This document shows, piece by piece, positions 6,930 to 15,869 of a stretch of DNA of 64,000 bases. The notes under the pieces are model-generated. The model ran no database searches. It saw only the letters and a program-made list of their open reading frames with translations, and was not told the origin of the DNA. The DNA comes from Methylibium rhizosphaerae (GTDB taxonomy: Bacteria > Pseudomonadota > Gammaproteobacteria > Burkholderiales > Burkholderiaceae_C). The position numbers and the translations under genes were made by a program. The stretch is from contig NZ_SWAR01000001.1 in NCBI RefSeq assembly GCF_006386545.1, positions 124,001 through 188,000 of the forward strand, in the 5' to 3' direction. Position 1 is the stretch's first letter; each line of letters opens with the position of its first letter.

Positions 6930-8549
6930 ATGGACCTGCGTCGATGGGTGGTTATTGGCCTGCTGGTCTGGGCGGGCAGCGGCGCCGGACCGGTGCTCGC
7001 GCAGGGCAGCGAGGCACCCCCGCGGCTGAAGGGCTCGGACTCGGTCATCGTGCGGCCCGGCGAAATCCTGCCGCCTCGGGTGGCGGCTCCCTGTGCCCCC
7101 GGCGCCTGTCCCTTCGCCGGCCAGCGGGTCACGGTGCTGGTGGTCGACGACGTGGCCATCGGCTCACCCTTCCTGGAGCTAAAGGCCGAGTTCGAGGCAG
7201 CGACCGGCGGCACGCTGGACGTCGTGCGGCGGCCCTTCGGCGAGCTGTTCAGCACCCTGATGGCCGACCTGACCTCCGGCACCGGCAAGTTCGACGCTTG
7301 CGTCGCCGGCGCCTGGTGGCTGGGCGAGCTGGTGGAGAGCAACTACCTGCTGCCCTACGACGCGTTCCACAAGAACCCGCGTTTCCCTGCGTGGGACATC
7401 GGGCAGGTGCTGCCGGGCCCGCGCAGCCTGCTGCAGTACGGCGGCCACAAGTACATGGTCGCCAACGACCACGACGGCCAGGTGATGTACTACCGCCGCG
7501 ACCTGCTCATCGACCCGAAGCACCGTGCCGCCTTCCAGAAGAAATACGACTACCCGCTGCGGGTGCCAGCCACCTGGGACGAGTTCCGCGACGTCGCGGC
7601 CTACTTCAACGGCCAGGACCTGAACGGTGACGGGGAACCCGACCACGGCGTGGTGCTGCCGCTGCGGGCCGACGCGCAGGCCATGTTCAACTACATGTCG
7701 CTGTCGGCCCCCTTCGTGATCGGGCCGTCCAACCCGCGGCTGTACTGGTTCGATCCGGCCACGATGAAGCCGCTGATCGACAGCCCCGGCCACGTGCGCG
7801 CGCTGACTGTGCTGACCGGACTGGTCAAGCACGGTCCGAAGGAGATGCTGCAGTGGGACCTCGGACGCAGCTGGGACCATTTCCTCGCCGGGCGCGCCGC
7901 GCTGGCAGTGACCTGGGGCGACCTCGGCGCGCTCGCGCAGCAGCCCGGCAGCCGCGTGCGCGGCAAGGTCGGCGTGGCTCAGCTGCCCGGCGTGCGCGAG
8001 TACTACGACATCGGGCAGCACCGCTGGGTGAAGACGAGCGCGCCGCACCGCGTCGGCAACACGACCGGCGGCTCCTGGGCGGGCGTGATTTCACGCTTCT
8101 CGAAGGCGCCGGAAGCCACCTACTACCTGCTCGCGCTGATGGCCTCGCAGCCCAAGTCCGAGGTCTACGCGACACGCGGCTGGGACGGCATCGACCCCGG
8201 GCGGCGCTATCACTTCCTGCCGCCCAACGGCACGGCCAAGCTCGAAAACTACGTGCGCGCCGGCTGGGATGCCGACGACGTGCGCGCCTTCCTGCAGGCC
8301 TACCACGACACCTACACCAACCCGCTGCAGCTGCCCTACCTGCGCATCCCGGGCGCCTACAGCTACTGGCTGGCGCTGGATCTGCGCCTGGCCGAGGCCA
8401 CCTCGGGGCAGCTGAGCGCGGAAGCGGCGCTGAAGGCGGCCGCTGTCGACTTCGAGGACATCACGATCCGGCTGGGCCGCGAGCGCCAGCGGCGTTCCTA
8501 TCGCGCGTCGCTTGGGTTCGAGTCGGCGGCAGATGGGAAAGGACCATGA
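6930..8549 (+). CDS. Periplasmic solute-binding protein, family 1 (paralogue A)
   Basis: 539 residues from the ATG at 6930, which has GGAGG 7 nt upstream and opens with a signal peptide ([18 protein letters not shown], cleavage near VLA-Q). The rest is a family 1 (MalE/UgpB-like) extracellular solute-binding protein: a two-lobed fold starting at FAGQRVTVL, with [39 protein letters not shown] and a Trp/Tyr-rich C-lobe. Two unusual features are a CxPGxC pair just before the first strand and a DLNGDGEPD loop that looks like an EF-hand/dockerin calcium site. The next gene is a close paralogue and the third a hybrid kinase; there is no permease or ATPase gene. A sensory rather than transport role is inferred. 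Confidence 0.85.
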   Translation: MDLRRWVVIGLLVWAGSGAGPVLAQGSEAPPRLKGSDSVIVRPGEILPPRVAAPCAPGACPFAGQRVTVLVVDDVAIGSPFLELKAEFEAATGGTLDVVRRPFGELFSTLMADLTSGTGKFDACVAGAWWLGELVESNYLLPYDAFHKNPRFPAWDIGQVLPGPRSLLQYGGHKYMVANDHDGQVMYYRRDLLIDPKHRAAFQKKYDYPLRVPATWDEFRDVAAYFNGQDLNGDGEPDHGVVLPLRADAQAMFNYMSLSAPFVIGPSNPRLYWFDPATMKPLIDSPGHVRALTVLTGLVKHGPKEMLQWDLGRSWDHFLAGRAALAVTWGDLGALAQQPGSRVRGKVGVAQLPGVREYYDIGQHRWVKTSAPHRVGNTTGGSWAGVISRFSKAPEATYYLLALMASQPKSEVYATRGWDGIDPGRRYHFLPPNGTAKLENYVRAGWDADDVRAFLQAYHDTYTNPLQLPYLRIPGAYSYWLALDLRLAEATSGQLSAEAALKAAAVDFEDITIRLGRERQRRSYRASLGFESAADGKGP

Positions 8550-10129
8550 TGGCCCCGTCGGGCAGCCTGGCGGCAGCGCTGGCGGCGCTCGCGTTCGCCG
8601 CATCGGCTCAGCACAGTCAACCCGCCCAGGATGAGGAGTACAAGTCCTCCATCGTCACGGCGGGCGATATCGCGCCGCCGCGGGTCGTGCCGCCCTGCCC
8701 GCCCGGCAAATGCCGCTTTGCGGGGCAGACCGTGACGGTGCTGATGGCCAAGGAGGACCAGGCCGGCGCGCTGCGTGAGATCAAGGCCGAGTTCGAGGCA
8801 GCCACCGGTGCGAAGCTGAACCTCGACGAGGTGCCGCTCCAAGCGTTGTTCGCGAGCTTCATGTCGGACCTGACCAACCGGCTCGGCAAGTACGACGCGG
8901 CCTACGCCGGCGCATGGTGGCTGGGCGAACTCGTCGCCGGCGACTATCTGGTGTCGTACGACCGGTACTACAACGACCCGCGCTTCCCGAAGTGGGACAT
9001 CAACCGCGTGCTGCCGGCGCCGCGCCGGCTGCTCAGCTACGCCGGCCGCAAGTACATGGTGGCCAATGACCACGACGGCCAGGTGATGTACTACCGCCGC
9101 GACCTGCTCGAGGACCCGCAGCACCGTGCCGCCTTCGCGGCGAGGTACGGCTACCCGCTCGGCGTGCCGGCGACCTGGAAGCAGTTCCGCGACGTCGCCG
9201 AGCACTTCAACGGCAAGGACCTGAACGGTGACGGCGCGCCCGACCACGGCCTGACGATGCACCTGAAGGTCGGCGGGCAGGGTATGTTCCACTTCATGTC
9301 GTTCTCGGCCCCCTTCGTCATCGGCCCCCACAACCCGAACCTGTACTGGTTCGACCCGCGCACGATGAAGCCGCTGATCGAAAGCCCGGGCCACGTGCGC
9401 GCGCTCGAGGCGCTGGTCGACCTCGTGCAGTTCGGCCCCAAGGACATGCTGAGATGGGACCTCCACCAGAGTTGGGACCTGTTCCTGTCCGGACGCGCAG
9501 CGCTCGCCTTCACCTGGGGCGACCTGGGCGGGCTCGCGCAGGACCGGGGCAGCAAGGTGCGCGGCCGCACCGGCGCCGCGCCGATGCCCGGTACCACCGC
9601 CTACTACAGCGTGCCGGAGCAGCGCTGGGTGAACACCGCAGCGCCCAATAGCGTCGGCAACACCACCGGCGGATCCTGGGCGGCGGTGATCTCGAAGTAC
9701 TCGAAGGCGCCGGAGGCCACCTACTACCTGTTCGCGCTGATGGCCACGCGCGAGAAATCGGAGGTCTACGCAGTGCGCGGCTGGGACGGCATCGATCCCG
9801 GGCGGACCTTTCACTTCCTGCCGCCGGAGGGCACCGCCAACATCGACGTCTACCTCAAGGCCGGCTGGAACGAGACCGACGTGCGCGACTACCTGCGCGC
9901 CTACTTCCACAACTTCAACAACCCGCTGCAGTTCCCCTACCTGCGCATTCCCGGGGCCTACAGCTACTGGCAGGCGCTGGACGTGCACCTGGCCGAAGCC
10001 GTGGCCGGCCAGCTCAGCCCGCAGGCGGCGCTGCAGGCGGCCGCCGTCGACTTCGAGGAGATCACCATCCGCCTCGGACGCGACAACCAGCGCCGGGCCT
10101 ACCAGGGCTCGCTGGGCCTGCCGCGATGA
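8546..10129 (+). CDS. Periplasmic solute-binding protein, family 1 (paralogue B)
   Basis: 527 residues; the start ATG overlaps the stop of paralogue A (ATGA) with GGGAAAGG just upstream; a second in-frame ATG follows at once. Signal peptide [20 protein letters not shown], cleavage near ASA. It matches paralogue A over its length: CPPGKC before the first strand, [40 protein letters not shown], the calcium-like DLNGDGAPD loop, [10 protein letters not shown], and [11 protein letters not shown]. This is clearly a tandem duplication that has diverged mainly in the ligand-facing segments. Its stop overlaps the start of the hybrid kinase gene. Likely partner or alternate ligand sensor for that kinase. 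Confidence 0.85.
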   Translation: MMAPSGSLAAALAALAFAASAQHSQPAQDEEYKSSIVTAGDIAPPRVVPPCPPGKCRFAGQTVTVLMAKEDQAGALREIKAEFEAATGAKLNLDEVPLQALFASFMSDLTNRLGKYDAAYAGAWWLGELVAGDYLVSYDRYYNDPRFPKWDINRVLPAPRRLLSYAGRKYMVANDHDGQVMYYRRDLLEDPQHRAAFAARYGYPLGVPATWKQFRDVAEHFNGKDLNGDGAPDHGLTMHLKVGGQGMFHFMSFSAPFVIGPHNPNLYWFDPRTMKPLIESPGHVRALEALVDLVQFGPKDMLRWDLHQSWDLFLSGRAALAFTWGDLGGLAQDRGSKVRGRTGAAPMPGTTAYYSVPEQRWVNTAAPNSVGNTTGGSWAAVISKYSKAPEATYYLFALMATREKSEVYAVRGWDGIDPGRTFHFLPPEGTANIDVYLKAGWNETDVRDYLRAYFHNFNNPLQFPYLRIPGAYSYWQALDVHLAEAVAGQLSPQAALQAAAVDFEEITIRLGRDNQRRAYQGSLGLPR

Positions 10130-13100
10130 CGCAGCGCGCCGCCGCCGCGTGGCGCGAGCGTCTGGCGGCGCTCGGCATCGGCGGCCGCTTGACGATCGCC
10201 TTCGGCGCGCTGGCCGGCGTGACACTGCTGGTGGTGGCGCTGAACTGGATCGGCGGGCAGCGCGTGTCCGACGACATCGGGCAGGCGGAGAACCTGCGCC
10301 GGCCCGCGCAGCAGGCCGCGGCGCAGGCGCAGGCGAGCCTGCTGCGCATGCAGCTGCACCTGCGCGGCTATCTGGTGCTGGGCGACCCGCAGGACGTGCA
10401 GCAGTACGACGCGGCGCGGCGCGCCTTCGAGGCCGAGCTGGCGTCGCTGCAGGCGCTGTCGCGCAGTTGGCCCGAAGCCACGGCGGCGCGCTCGGTGGAC
10501 GAGCTGACCGAGGAGTACCGGCGCTGGGCGCGCCTGCCGCCGGAGCTGTTCGCGCTGCATGAGGACCCGATGAAGAACCGCCCGGCGCTGCGCCTGTCGC
10601 GCCTGGACGTGCAGGCGCACCGCGTGCAGGTGATGGACGCGCTCGGCCGCATCCTCGAGCGCCAACGCCCTGAGGCCACAGCCGCGCAGCGCGAGCTGCG
10701 CGCCGACCTGCTGCGCTTCCAGACCTCGTTCGATGCGATGGTCACCAACCTGATCGCCTTCGGCTCGTCGGGCGACCTGAATTTCAAGCTCGCCTACGGC
10801 CCGCAGCTGTCGACCAACGCGGCCGCGTGGACCGCGGTGACGGCACGGCGCGCACTGCTGGACGCCGAGCAGCGCGCGCTGCTCGACGAGATCGCCCGGC
10901 GACGCTCGGAGCTCGCCGGGCTGGCGCTGCAGATCATCGCCATCGTCAACGGCGAGCACGCCTACGAGGACCTCTACCTGTACCGCACGCAGGTGGCACC
11001 ACAGGCCGCCGCGCTGGTCGATCGCCTGGCCCGGCTGAACGAGGCGCAGCAGCGGCAGCTCGGCAGCGCGTTGACCGGCGCCGTGGAGGGTATCAGGCGC
11101 GCGCAGCTTGCCGCCGGCGCCGGCGGGCTGCTGGCGCTGGGCGTGGCCGTCACGCTCGCCTACCGCTTCCGCCGCAGCATCGTCGGCCCGGTGCGCCAGC
11201 TCACCGGCGTCGCCGAGCGGGTGGCCGGCGGCGATCTGTCCGCGCGTGCCGCGCCCGAATCGCGCGACGAGGTCGGCGTGCTGGGCACCAGCATCAACAC
11301 GATGACGCAGCGCCTGGCGGACTCGATCGCGCACCTCGAGTCGGCTTACGCCGAGGCGCAGCGCGCACGCGATGCTGCCGAGGTTGCCAACCGCGCGAAG
11401 GGCGAGTTCCTCGCCAACATGAGCCACGAGATCCGCACGCCGATGAACGCGATACTGGGCATGTCGCACCTCGCGCTGCAGAGCGGGCTGAACGCGAAGC
11501 AGCGCAACTACGTCGAGAAGGTGCACCGGGCTGCCGAATCGCTGCTGGGCATCATCAACGACATCCTCGACTTCTCGAAGATCGAGGCCGGCCACCTCGA
11601 CATGGAGCGCGTGCCTTTCGAGCTCGGCACCGTGCTGGACGACCTGGCCACGCAGGTGGGCATGAAGGCGGAGGAGAAGGGCCTGGAGCTCGTGTTCTCG
11701 CTGCCGCCCGACCTGCCAGCCGCGCTCGAGGGCGACCCGATGCGCCTGGGCCAGGTGCTGCTGAACCTGGGCAACAACGCGGTCAAGTTCACCGAGCGCG
11801 GCGAGATCGTCGTCACGGTGGAGCAGGCGGCGCGCCACGAGGACGGCGTGCTGCTGCGCTTCGAGGTGCGCGACAGCGGCATCGGCATCAGCCCCGAGCA
11901 GCAGCAGCGGCTCTTCCAGCCCTTCACGCAGGCCGACACCTCGACCAGCCGGCGGTTCGGCGGCACGGGGCTCGGCCTGGCGATCTCCAGCCACCTGGTG
12001 CGCATGATGGGCGGCGAGATCGGCCTGGAGAGCGTGCCGGGCCGCGGCAGCCGCTTCCACTTCACGGCGCGCTTCGGGCTGGCGCCGCAGCCGGCCACCG
12101 CGGGACCGCCCGTGGCGCAGCTGCAGGGCCTGCGCGTGCTGATCGCCGACGACAACGAGGTCGCGCGCGAGCTGCTGCTCGAGATGACGCGCGCCTTCGG
12201 ACTCGCGCCCGCCGCGGTGGCCGACGGCGCTGCGGCGCTGCAGGCCGTCGAGCAGGCCGACGCCTCGGATCGGCCGATCCAACTGCTGCTGCTGGACTGG
12301 AAGATGCCGGTGGCCGACGGCATCGAGTGCCTGGCCGCGCTGGCACGCACGCGGCTGCGCCACCCGCCGCCGGCCGTGCTGATGTTGACCGCCTTCTGCC
12401 GCGACGAGGTGGGGCGCCGCCTCGCCGGGCAGCAACTGGACGCCGCCGCGACGCTGATGAAGCCGGTAACGCCCTCCACGCTGCTCGATGCCTGTCTCGC
12501 CGCGCTGCGCCTGCCCGGGCATGCGCAGCGCGGCGAGCGGCGCGACGAGGCGCTGCAGCAGCACCGCGCCAGCCTGGCAGGCGCGCGCATCCTGCTCGTC
12601 GAGGACAACCCGATCAACCAGGAACTCGCGCACGACCTGCTGGGCCGCGCCGGCGTCGTGCTGATCACGGCCGACAACGGCGAGCAGGCGCTGGAGCGGC
12701 TCGCGCACGACGACTTCGACGCCGTGCTGATGGACTGCCAGATGCCGGTGATGGACGGCTACGCCGCCACGCGCGCGCTGCGCCAGCAGCCGCGCTGGCG
12801 CGAGCTGCCGGTGATCGCGATGACTGCCAACGCGATGGTCGGCGATCGCGAGAAGGTGCTCGCCGCCGGCATGAACGACCACGTTGCCAAGCCGATAAAG
12901 GTCGACGAGCTGTTCACGACGCTGGCGCGCTGGATCCGCCGGCCGGCCGGCACACGCGCCGCCCGCGCGGCGCTCGGTAACGACCCGCTCTACGACCGGC
13001 TCGCGCGCATGTTCGTCGAGCGCGAGACGCGCTTCCTCGAGCGCTTCGCGGCCGCACGCGCCGCCGCCGACGGCGCCGCGATGACGCGCCTCGCGCACGA

Positions 13101-13284
13101 TCTGAAGAGCGTTGCCGCGACGCTGGGCGCGCAAGCGCTGTCCCACGCGGCTGCCGCGCTCGAGCAGGCCTGCGTGGAACACGCTTCGGCGCACACGGTC
13201 GACGGGCTGCTGGCGGTCGTCGCCGCGGAACTCGAGCCGGCCTTCAACGGCGTGCGCACACCAGCCGCGCAGGAGGCCGGCTGA
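10126..13284 (+). CDS. Hybrid sensor histidine kinase with two receivers and Hpt
   Basis: 1052 residues. Order: first membrane helix (about 20-43), a long all-helical periplasmic region (about 45-325) with [11 protein letters not shown] typical of four-helix-bundle sensors, second membrane helix (about 326-346), HAMP, HisKA with the phospho-His in [11 protein letters not shown] (His434), HATPase (N box [19 protein letters not shown]), receiver 1 (IADDNE, Asp724), receiver 2 ([18 protein letters not shown], Asp870) and a C-terminal Hpt domain (HDLKS, His991). All phosphorelay residues are intact. The ATG overlaps the stop of the second binding protein, so the three genes are coupled. The layout resembles the TorT-TorS and LuxP-LuxQ systems, where a periplasmic binding protein docks on the kinase. 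No DNA-binding response regulator is adjacent. Confidence 0.93.
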   Translation: MTQRAAAAWRERLAALGIGGRLTIAFGALAGVTLLVVALNWIGGQRVSDDIGQAENLRRPAQQAAAQAQASLLRMQLHLRGYLVLGDPQDVQQYDAARRAFEAELASLQALSRSWPEATAARSVDELTEEYRRWARLPPELFALHEDPMKNRPALRLSRLDVQAHRVQVMDALGRILERQRPEATAAQRELRADLLRFQTSFDAMVTNLIAFGSSGDLNFKLAYGPQLSTNAAAWTAVTARRALLDAEQRALLDEIARRRSELAGLALQIIAIVNGEHAYEDLYLYRTQVAPQAAALVDRLARLNEAQQRQLGSALTGAVEGIRRAQLAAGAGGLLALGVAVTLAYRFRRSIVGPVRQLTGVAERVAGGDLSARAAPESRDEVGVLGTSINTMTQRLADSIAHLESAYAEAQRARDAAEVANRAKGEFLANMSHEIRTPMNAILGMSHLALQSGLNAKQRNYVEKVHRAAESLLGIINDILDFSKIEAGHLDMERVPFELGTVLDDLATQVGMKAEEKGLELVFSLPPDLPAALEGDPMRLGQVLLNLGNNAVKFTERGEIVVTVEQAARHEDGVLLRFEVRDSGIGISPEQQQRLFQPFTQADTSTSRRFGGTGLGLAISSHLVRMMGGEIGLESVPGRGSRFHFTARFGLAPQPATAGPPVAQLQGLRVLIADDNEVARELLLEMTRAFGLAPAAVADGAAALQAVEQADASDRPIQLLLLDWKMPVADGIECLAALARTRLRHPPPAVLMLTAFCRDEVGRRLAGQQLDAAATLMKPVTPSTLLDACLAALRLPGHAQRGERRDEALQQHRASLAGARILLVEDNPINQELAHDLLGRAGVVLITADNGEQALERLAHDDFDAVLMDCQMPVMDGYAATRALRQQPRWRELPVIAMTANAMVGDREKVLAAGMNDHVAKPIKVDELFTTLARWIRRPAGTRAARAALGNDPLYDRLARMFVERETRFLERFAAARAAADGAAMTRLAHDLKSVAATLGAQALSHAAAALEQACVEHASAHTVDGLLAVVAAELEPAFNGVRTPAAQEAG

Positions 13285-13458
13285 ACACCCGTCCACCTCG
13301 CTGCCGGCTTGGCAGCTCCTTGTCCCAGGTCGCCGTTGGGCTCCCGTCAGCGCCCGCGCGCACGTCGCCCGTCCCGCATCGCCATGGGCTTCAAGCCCGC
13401 ATGTTTCTTAGGTTTGGCCGATTCCTTCGACCTTGAGAGATGGTCTGGAATCGCCTGG

Positions 13459-13535
13459 TGGCCTGCCCGGAGGGACTCGAACCCCCGACCTGCTGCTTAG
13501 AAGGCAGCTGCTCTATCCAGTTGAGCTACGGGCAG
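13459..13535 (-). tRNA. tRNA-Arg (anticodon TCT)
   Basis: 77 nt including encoded CCA (13461-13459). Acceptor CTGCCCG pairs with CGGGCAG, the D stem follows TA, the anticodon loop is CTTCTAA between GCTGC and GCAGC, and the T arm has GGGGG-TTCGAGT-CCCTC with one G-T pair. Anticodon TCT reads AGA/AGG arginine codons. It lies 174 bp beyond the hybrid kinase gene on the opposite strand. Confidence 0.95.
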
Positions 13536-13568
13536 GCAGATCGGCCGAGTGGCCTGTGAAGAGACCGG

Positions 13569-13590
13569 TGGTCGGGGTGAGACGATTCGA
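13569..13590. repeat. Island attachment repeat, distal copy
   Basis: 22 bp identical to 15749-15770, which is the 3' end of tRNA-Pro from its CCA to the T loop. Identity begins at the CCA and ends abruptly at 13590/15770. A fragment of a tRNA 3' end some 2.2 kb beyond the intact tRNA is the standard footprint of integrase-mediated insertion; this is the outer att site. Confidence 0.75.
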
Positions 13591-13750
13591 CCTCAAGCCC
13601 GGTTCTTCTAGCCGGGCGCCGCGAATTGTGGCACGTATTCTCGCGGGCGCTGCAATGGCCGTTAGACGGCTCGTTGCAGCGTACACCGCACCAAGGCCAG
13701 CTTGAGGATCGTCGAGACGGAGCGCATCAGCCCCGTACCAGCAGGCAATG

Positions 13751-14758
13751 TCAGTTTGCGCGGACGAAAGACTCGACTGAACGGCCGGCGATCGCAGCGT
13801 GCATTTGCCCTGCCAAGGTGAGCGCTCGATTGAAGCTCTCCTCAGTGCCGCCTCCCACGAGATAGGCTGACTTGAGGTACTTGGCAGGCTCCACCTGGCA
13901 GCCGGTGTTCGTGATGCAGGTCGCGACGATCTGCTCATTCAGGCCGCACGCCGAGCTCACTTGGCACGCCGCCAATTCAACCGCCATCATGAGCTCGGCA
14001 GACCGCGTCGGGTTCGACTGCGCGTACTCCTGACCGGCAAACCAGTACGAAGCCTCGGCACCCTTCTTTGAACCGTAGGACATCAGGCGAACCAGGAGTT
14101 GGTCTTGGGACAAGACTGCGCCGTCGCGAAGGCCGAGGACCTCAGAAGCCGCAGCCTTGACAGCTGCAACGTCAATGCCCTTCGTCGCAGCCAGCACGTG
14201 CTGCCTTGCGCCAAGCAACGGGTCTCTTCCGTCCCGCGCCTGCTCACGAACTTCCTTGTAGAGCGCGGACGCTTCGCCGGGCGAGAAGCTCGCACACCGC
14301 GCCTCGAACTTGTCCAGCAACTGCAGTCTCTTCCCCTCGGCCGTGCTCGTGCTGCTGATCTCGCGCGAGAGGTTGTCGCGGCCGATCTCTTGCAGCGCAG
14401 CCATGTCTCGACCGCACAGGTCCGCGGCACGCATCGCGTAGAAGTAGCCTCCCTCGGCCGGGCGGCTCCGCGCGGCAAAGGCAAACGCTCGCCAGTCTGT
14501 CGCCGATTCGAAGTCAGCTTGCATCTTGCTCACCCCAGACGGGAGCACACGTACCTCGTTGCCGCTCGCCGAAGTGCGGCTCGCGTCAGGTCTTGTGGGA
14601 GCGGCAACCTCGGGTGAAGAGTGATCAACCGAAGCTGTGCTCTTTGATGGCGCACTGGCGGAGTGGGGACTTGAGCGCCAAAGTTGTGCTGCGCCGAATC
14701 CAGCCGCCACCAGCGCTGCCGCGGCGATGGCGATCTTTGCTGATATCGAGTAGGCCAT
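13751..14758 (-). CDS. Hypothetical membrane-anchored or exported protein
   Basis: 335 residues, not recognised. An N-terminal hydrophobic segment (about 7-25, AKIAIAAAALVAAGFGAAQLW) serves as signal or anchor, followed by a Ser/Pro/Thr-rich linker (about 30-65) and a helical domain with four paired cysteines near the C-terminus (AACQVSSAC, TCITNTGC), suggesting disulfides in the periplasm. The start lacks a strong ribosome binding site. It is the only intact gene between the two att repeats at 13569 and 15749 and so is the surviving cargo of a decayed tRNA-Pro island. Similar small helical proteins occur as unannotated Burkholderiales proteins, but no function can be proposed. Confidence 0.65.
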   Translation of the reverse strand: MAYSISAKIAIAAAALVAAGFGAAQLWRSSPHSASAPSKSTASVDHSSPEVAAPTRPDASRTSASGNEVRVLPSGVSKMQADFESATDWRAFAFAARSRPAEGGYFYAMRAADLCGRDMAALQEIGRDNLSREISSTSTAEGKRLQLLDKFEARCASFSPGEASALYKEVREQARDGRDPLLGARQHVLAATKGIDVAAVKAAASEVLGLRDGAVLSQDQLLVRLMSYGSKKGAEASYWFAGQEYAQSNPTRSAELMMAVELAACQVSSACGLNEQIVATCITNTGCQVEPAKYLKSAYLVGGGTEESFNRALTLAGQMHAAIAGRSVESFVRAN

Positions 14759-15440
14759 GATTGCGATGCTTCAGGCTGCGGGCGAAGAGGGTATGCCGCG
14801 GCCTCTCAGGAGCCCTCCTTCAAGGACCCGGAACGTTGACGTCGAGGATCAGCGCCGGAGAAACCAGTGTACTAACGACCCAGCGCTCTGGGCCACAGCC
14901 CCGACCAGCGACTACGTGAGGCAGAGGAGGACCCGCGGCACGACGGCAACCCGTTAGACAGGTGCCTCCGGGTTAGGGAAGGTCTGCATGACTCAGTGCT
15001 GATCCGCGTTGCGTGATCGGGCGAGGCCGACGACCATAGCGAGCATGAAACAACCGGACTGGGCCTTGGAAATTTGCGGTCTGTTGGGTTCTGTCGGGGT
15101 GGTACCCGGATCCGTCGAACACAACCAAGCCGAATCCGACAATTCGCTTGGGTGCGCGCATCACCTGCAGCCCGGACTACAGCGCCCCGGGGCTGTGTAC
15201 GCCGACTTGCTCACAGGCGACCCAGACAACTCTCACGCTGAGCGCAACGCCAAAGCCGCTGCCCGCGGGCTACGCGGCCCCGTCTGAGCCTGAACGTTGA
15301 AGCGCGGCTGTCGACGCTGCGCTGCGACCAAGGCGCGCGTGCCCTGCTCGTACAGCGCGGCAATCTTGCTGCAGCCCACCAGCGTCGGCGAGCTGGCGAT
15401 GTAGCGCGCAACAGCCGGCCCGACCAAAGGTTCGGCTCAT
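14759..15440. other. Interior of the mini-island, no intact gene
   Basis: About 680 bp without a convincing gene. Open frames on both strands (for example 15009-15287 plus, 15233-15427 minus) have no ribosome binding sites or recognised motifs. Most likely decayed mobile DNA between the island's one gene and the integrase relic. Confidence 0.5.
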
Positions 15441-15660
15441 GCCGAGAAGACACGCAAAGACGAGAAGGCGCGCGGCCGCGTGATCGCTGACGCATTCGCA
15501 GAGTTCGCACCTGGCGACATCGACACGCCCGCCTGCTCCGAATTCCTCGGCCAGTTCAGGGCCACCCCACGAACCTTCAACGCCTACCGCGCCCACTGCG
15601 CCAGTACCGCGAGCTGCGACGCATCAAGGTCGCCGCCATGAAATGGAACGCCGGGAAGGA
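15441..15660 (+). pseudogene. Relic of a phage-type integrase N-terminal domain
   Basis: The plus strand from 15441 reads AEKTRKDEKARGRVIADAFAEF, then DIDTPACSEFLGQFRATPRT and FNAYRAH up to 15596; after a frameshift it goes on with RQYRELRRIKVAAMKW. The D.T...CSEFL.QF...PRT.NAYR..LR pattern resembles the SAM-like core-binding domain of tyrosine recombinases that act at tRNA genes. No start and no catalytic domain remain. Its position, directly next to the att copy at tRNA-Pro, is where an island integrase is expected. The identification is by pattern only. Confidence 0.45.
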
Positions 15661-15748
15661 TCGCCCGAGGTCACCGCCTGCCGTTAGAAGCCTACCCGGC
15701 GTTAGAAAACGCCCCCGTGGCAGAAACGAGCTAAGTCGTTGACTTGAT

Positions 15749-15770
15749 TGGTCGGGGTGAGACGATTCGA
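15749..15770. repeat. Island attachment repeat, tRNA-proximal copy
   Basis: 22 bp forming the CCA end and T-arm part of tRNA-Pro, duplicated at 13569-13590. It is the att site that kept the tRNA intact. Confidence 0.75.
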
Positions 15771-15825
15771 ACGTCCGACCCACTGCTCCCAAAGCAGTTG
15801 CGCTACCAGGCTGCGCTACACCCCG
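15749..15825 (-). tRNA. tRNA-Pro (anticodon TGG)
   Basis: 77 nt with encoded CCA (15751-15749). Acceptor CGGGGTG pairs with CACCCCG, discriminator A; anticodon loop TTTGGGA between ACTGC and GCAGT gives TGG for CCA/CCG proline codons. Its 3' end is the integration site of the mini-island to the left. Confidence 0.95.
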
Positions 15826-15869
15826 ACGAGGAGGCCCGGATTGTAGCCGTGCGGACTGGCTCGCAGGCA

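Noticed and set aside
10099-13296. A 1065-residue open frame opposite the hybrid kinase
   Set aside because: It is the antisense shadow of a GC-rich gene: no start signal, His/Arg/Gln-rich composition, while the other strand has complete kinase, receiver and Hpt motifs.
15009-15287. 92-residue plus-strand frame in the mini-island
   Set aside because: No ribosome binding site, no recognisable motif, and composition like random GC-rich sequence.
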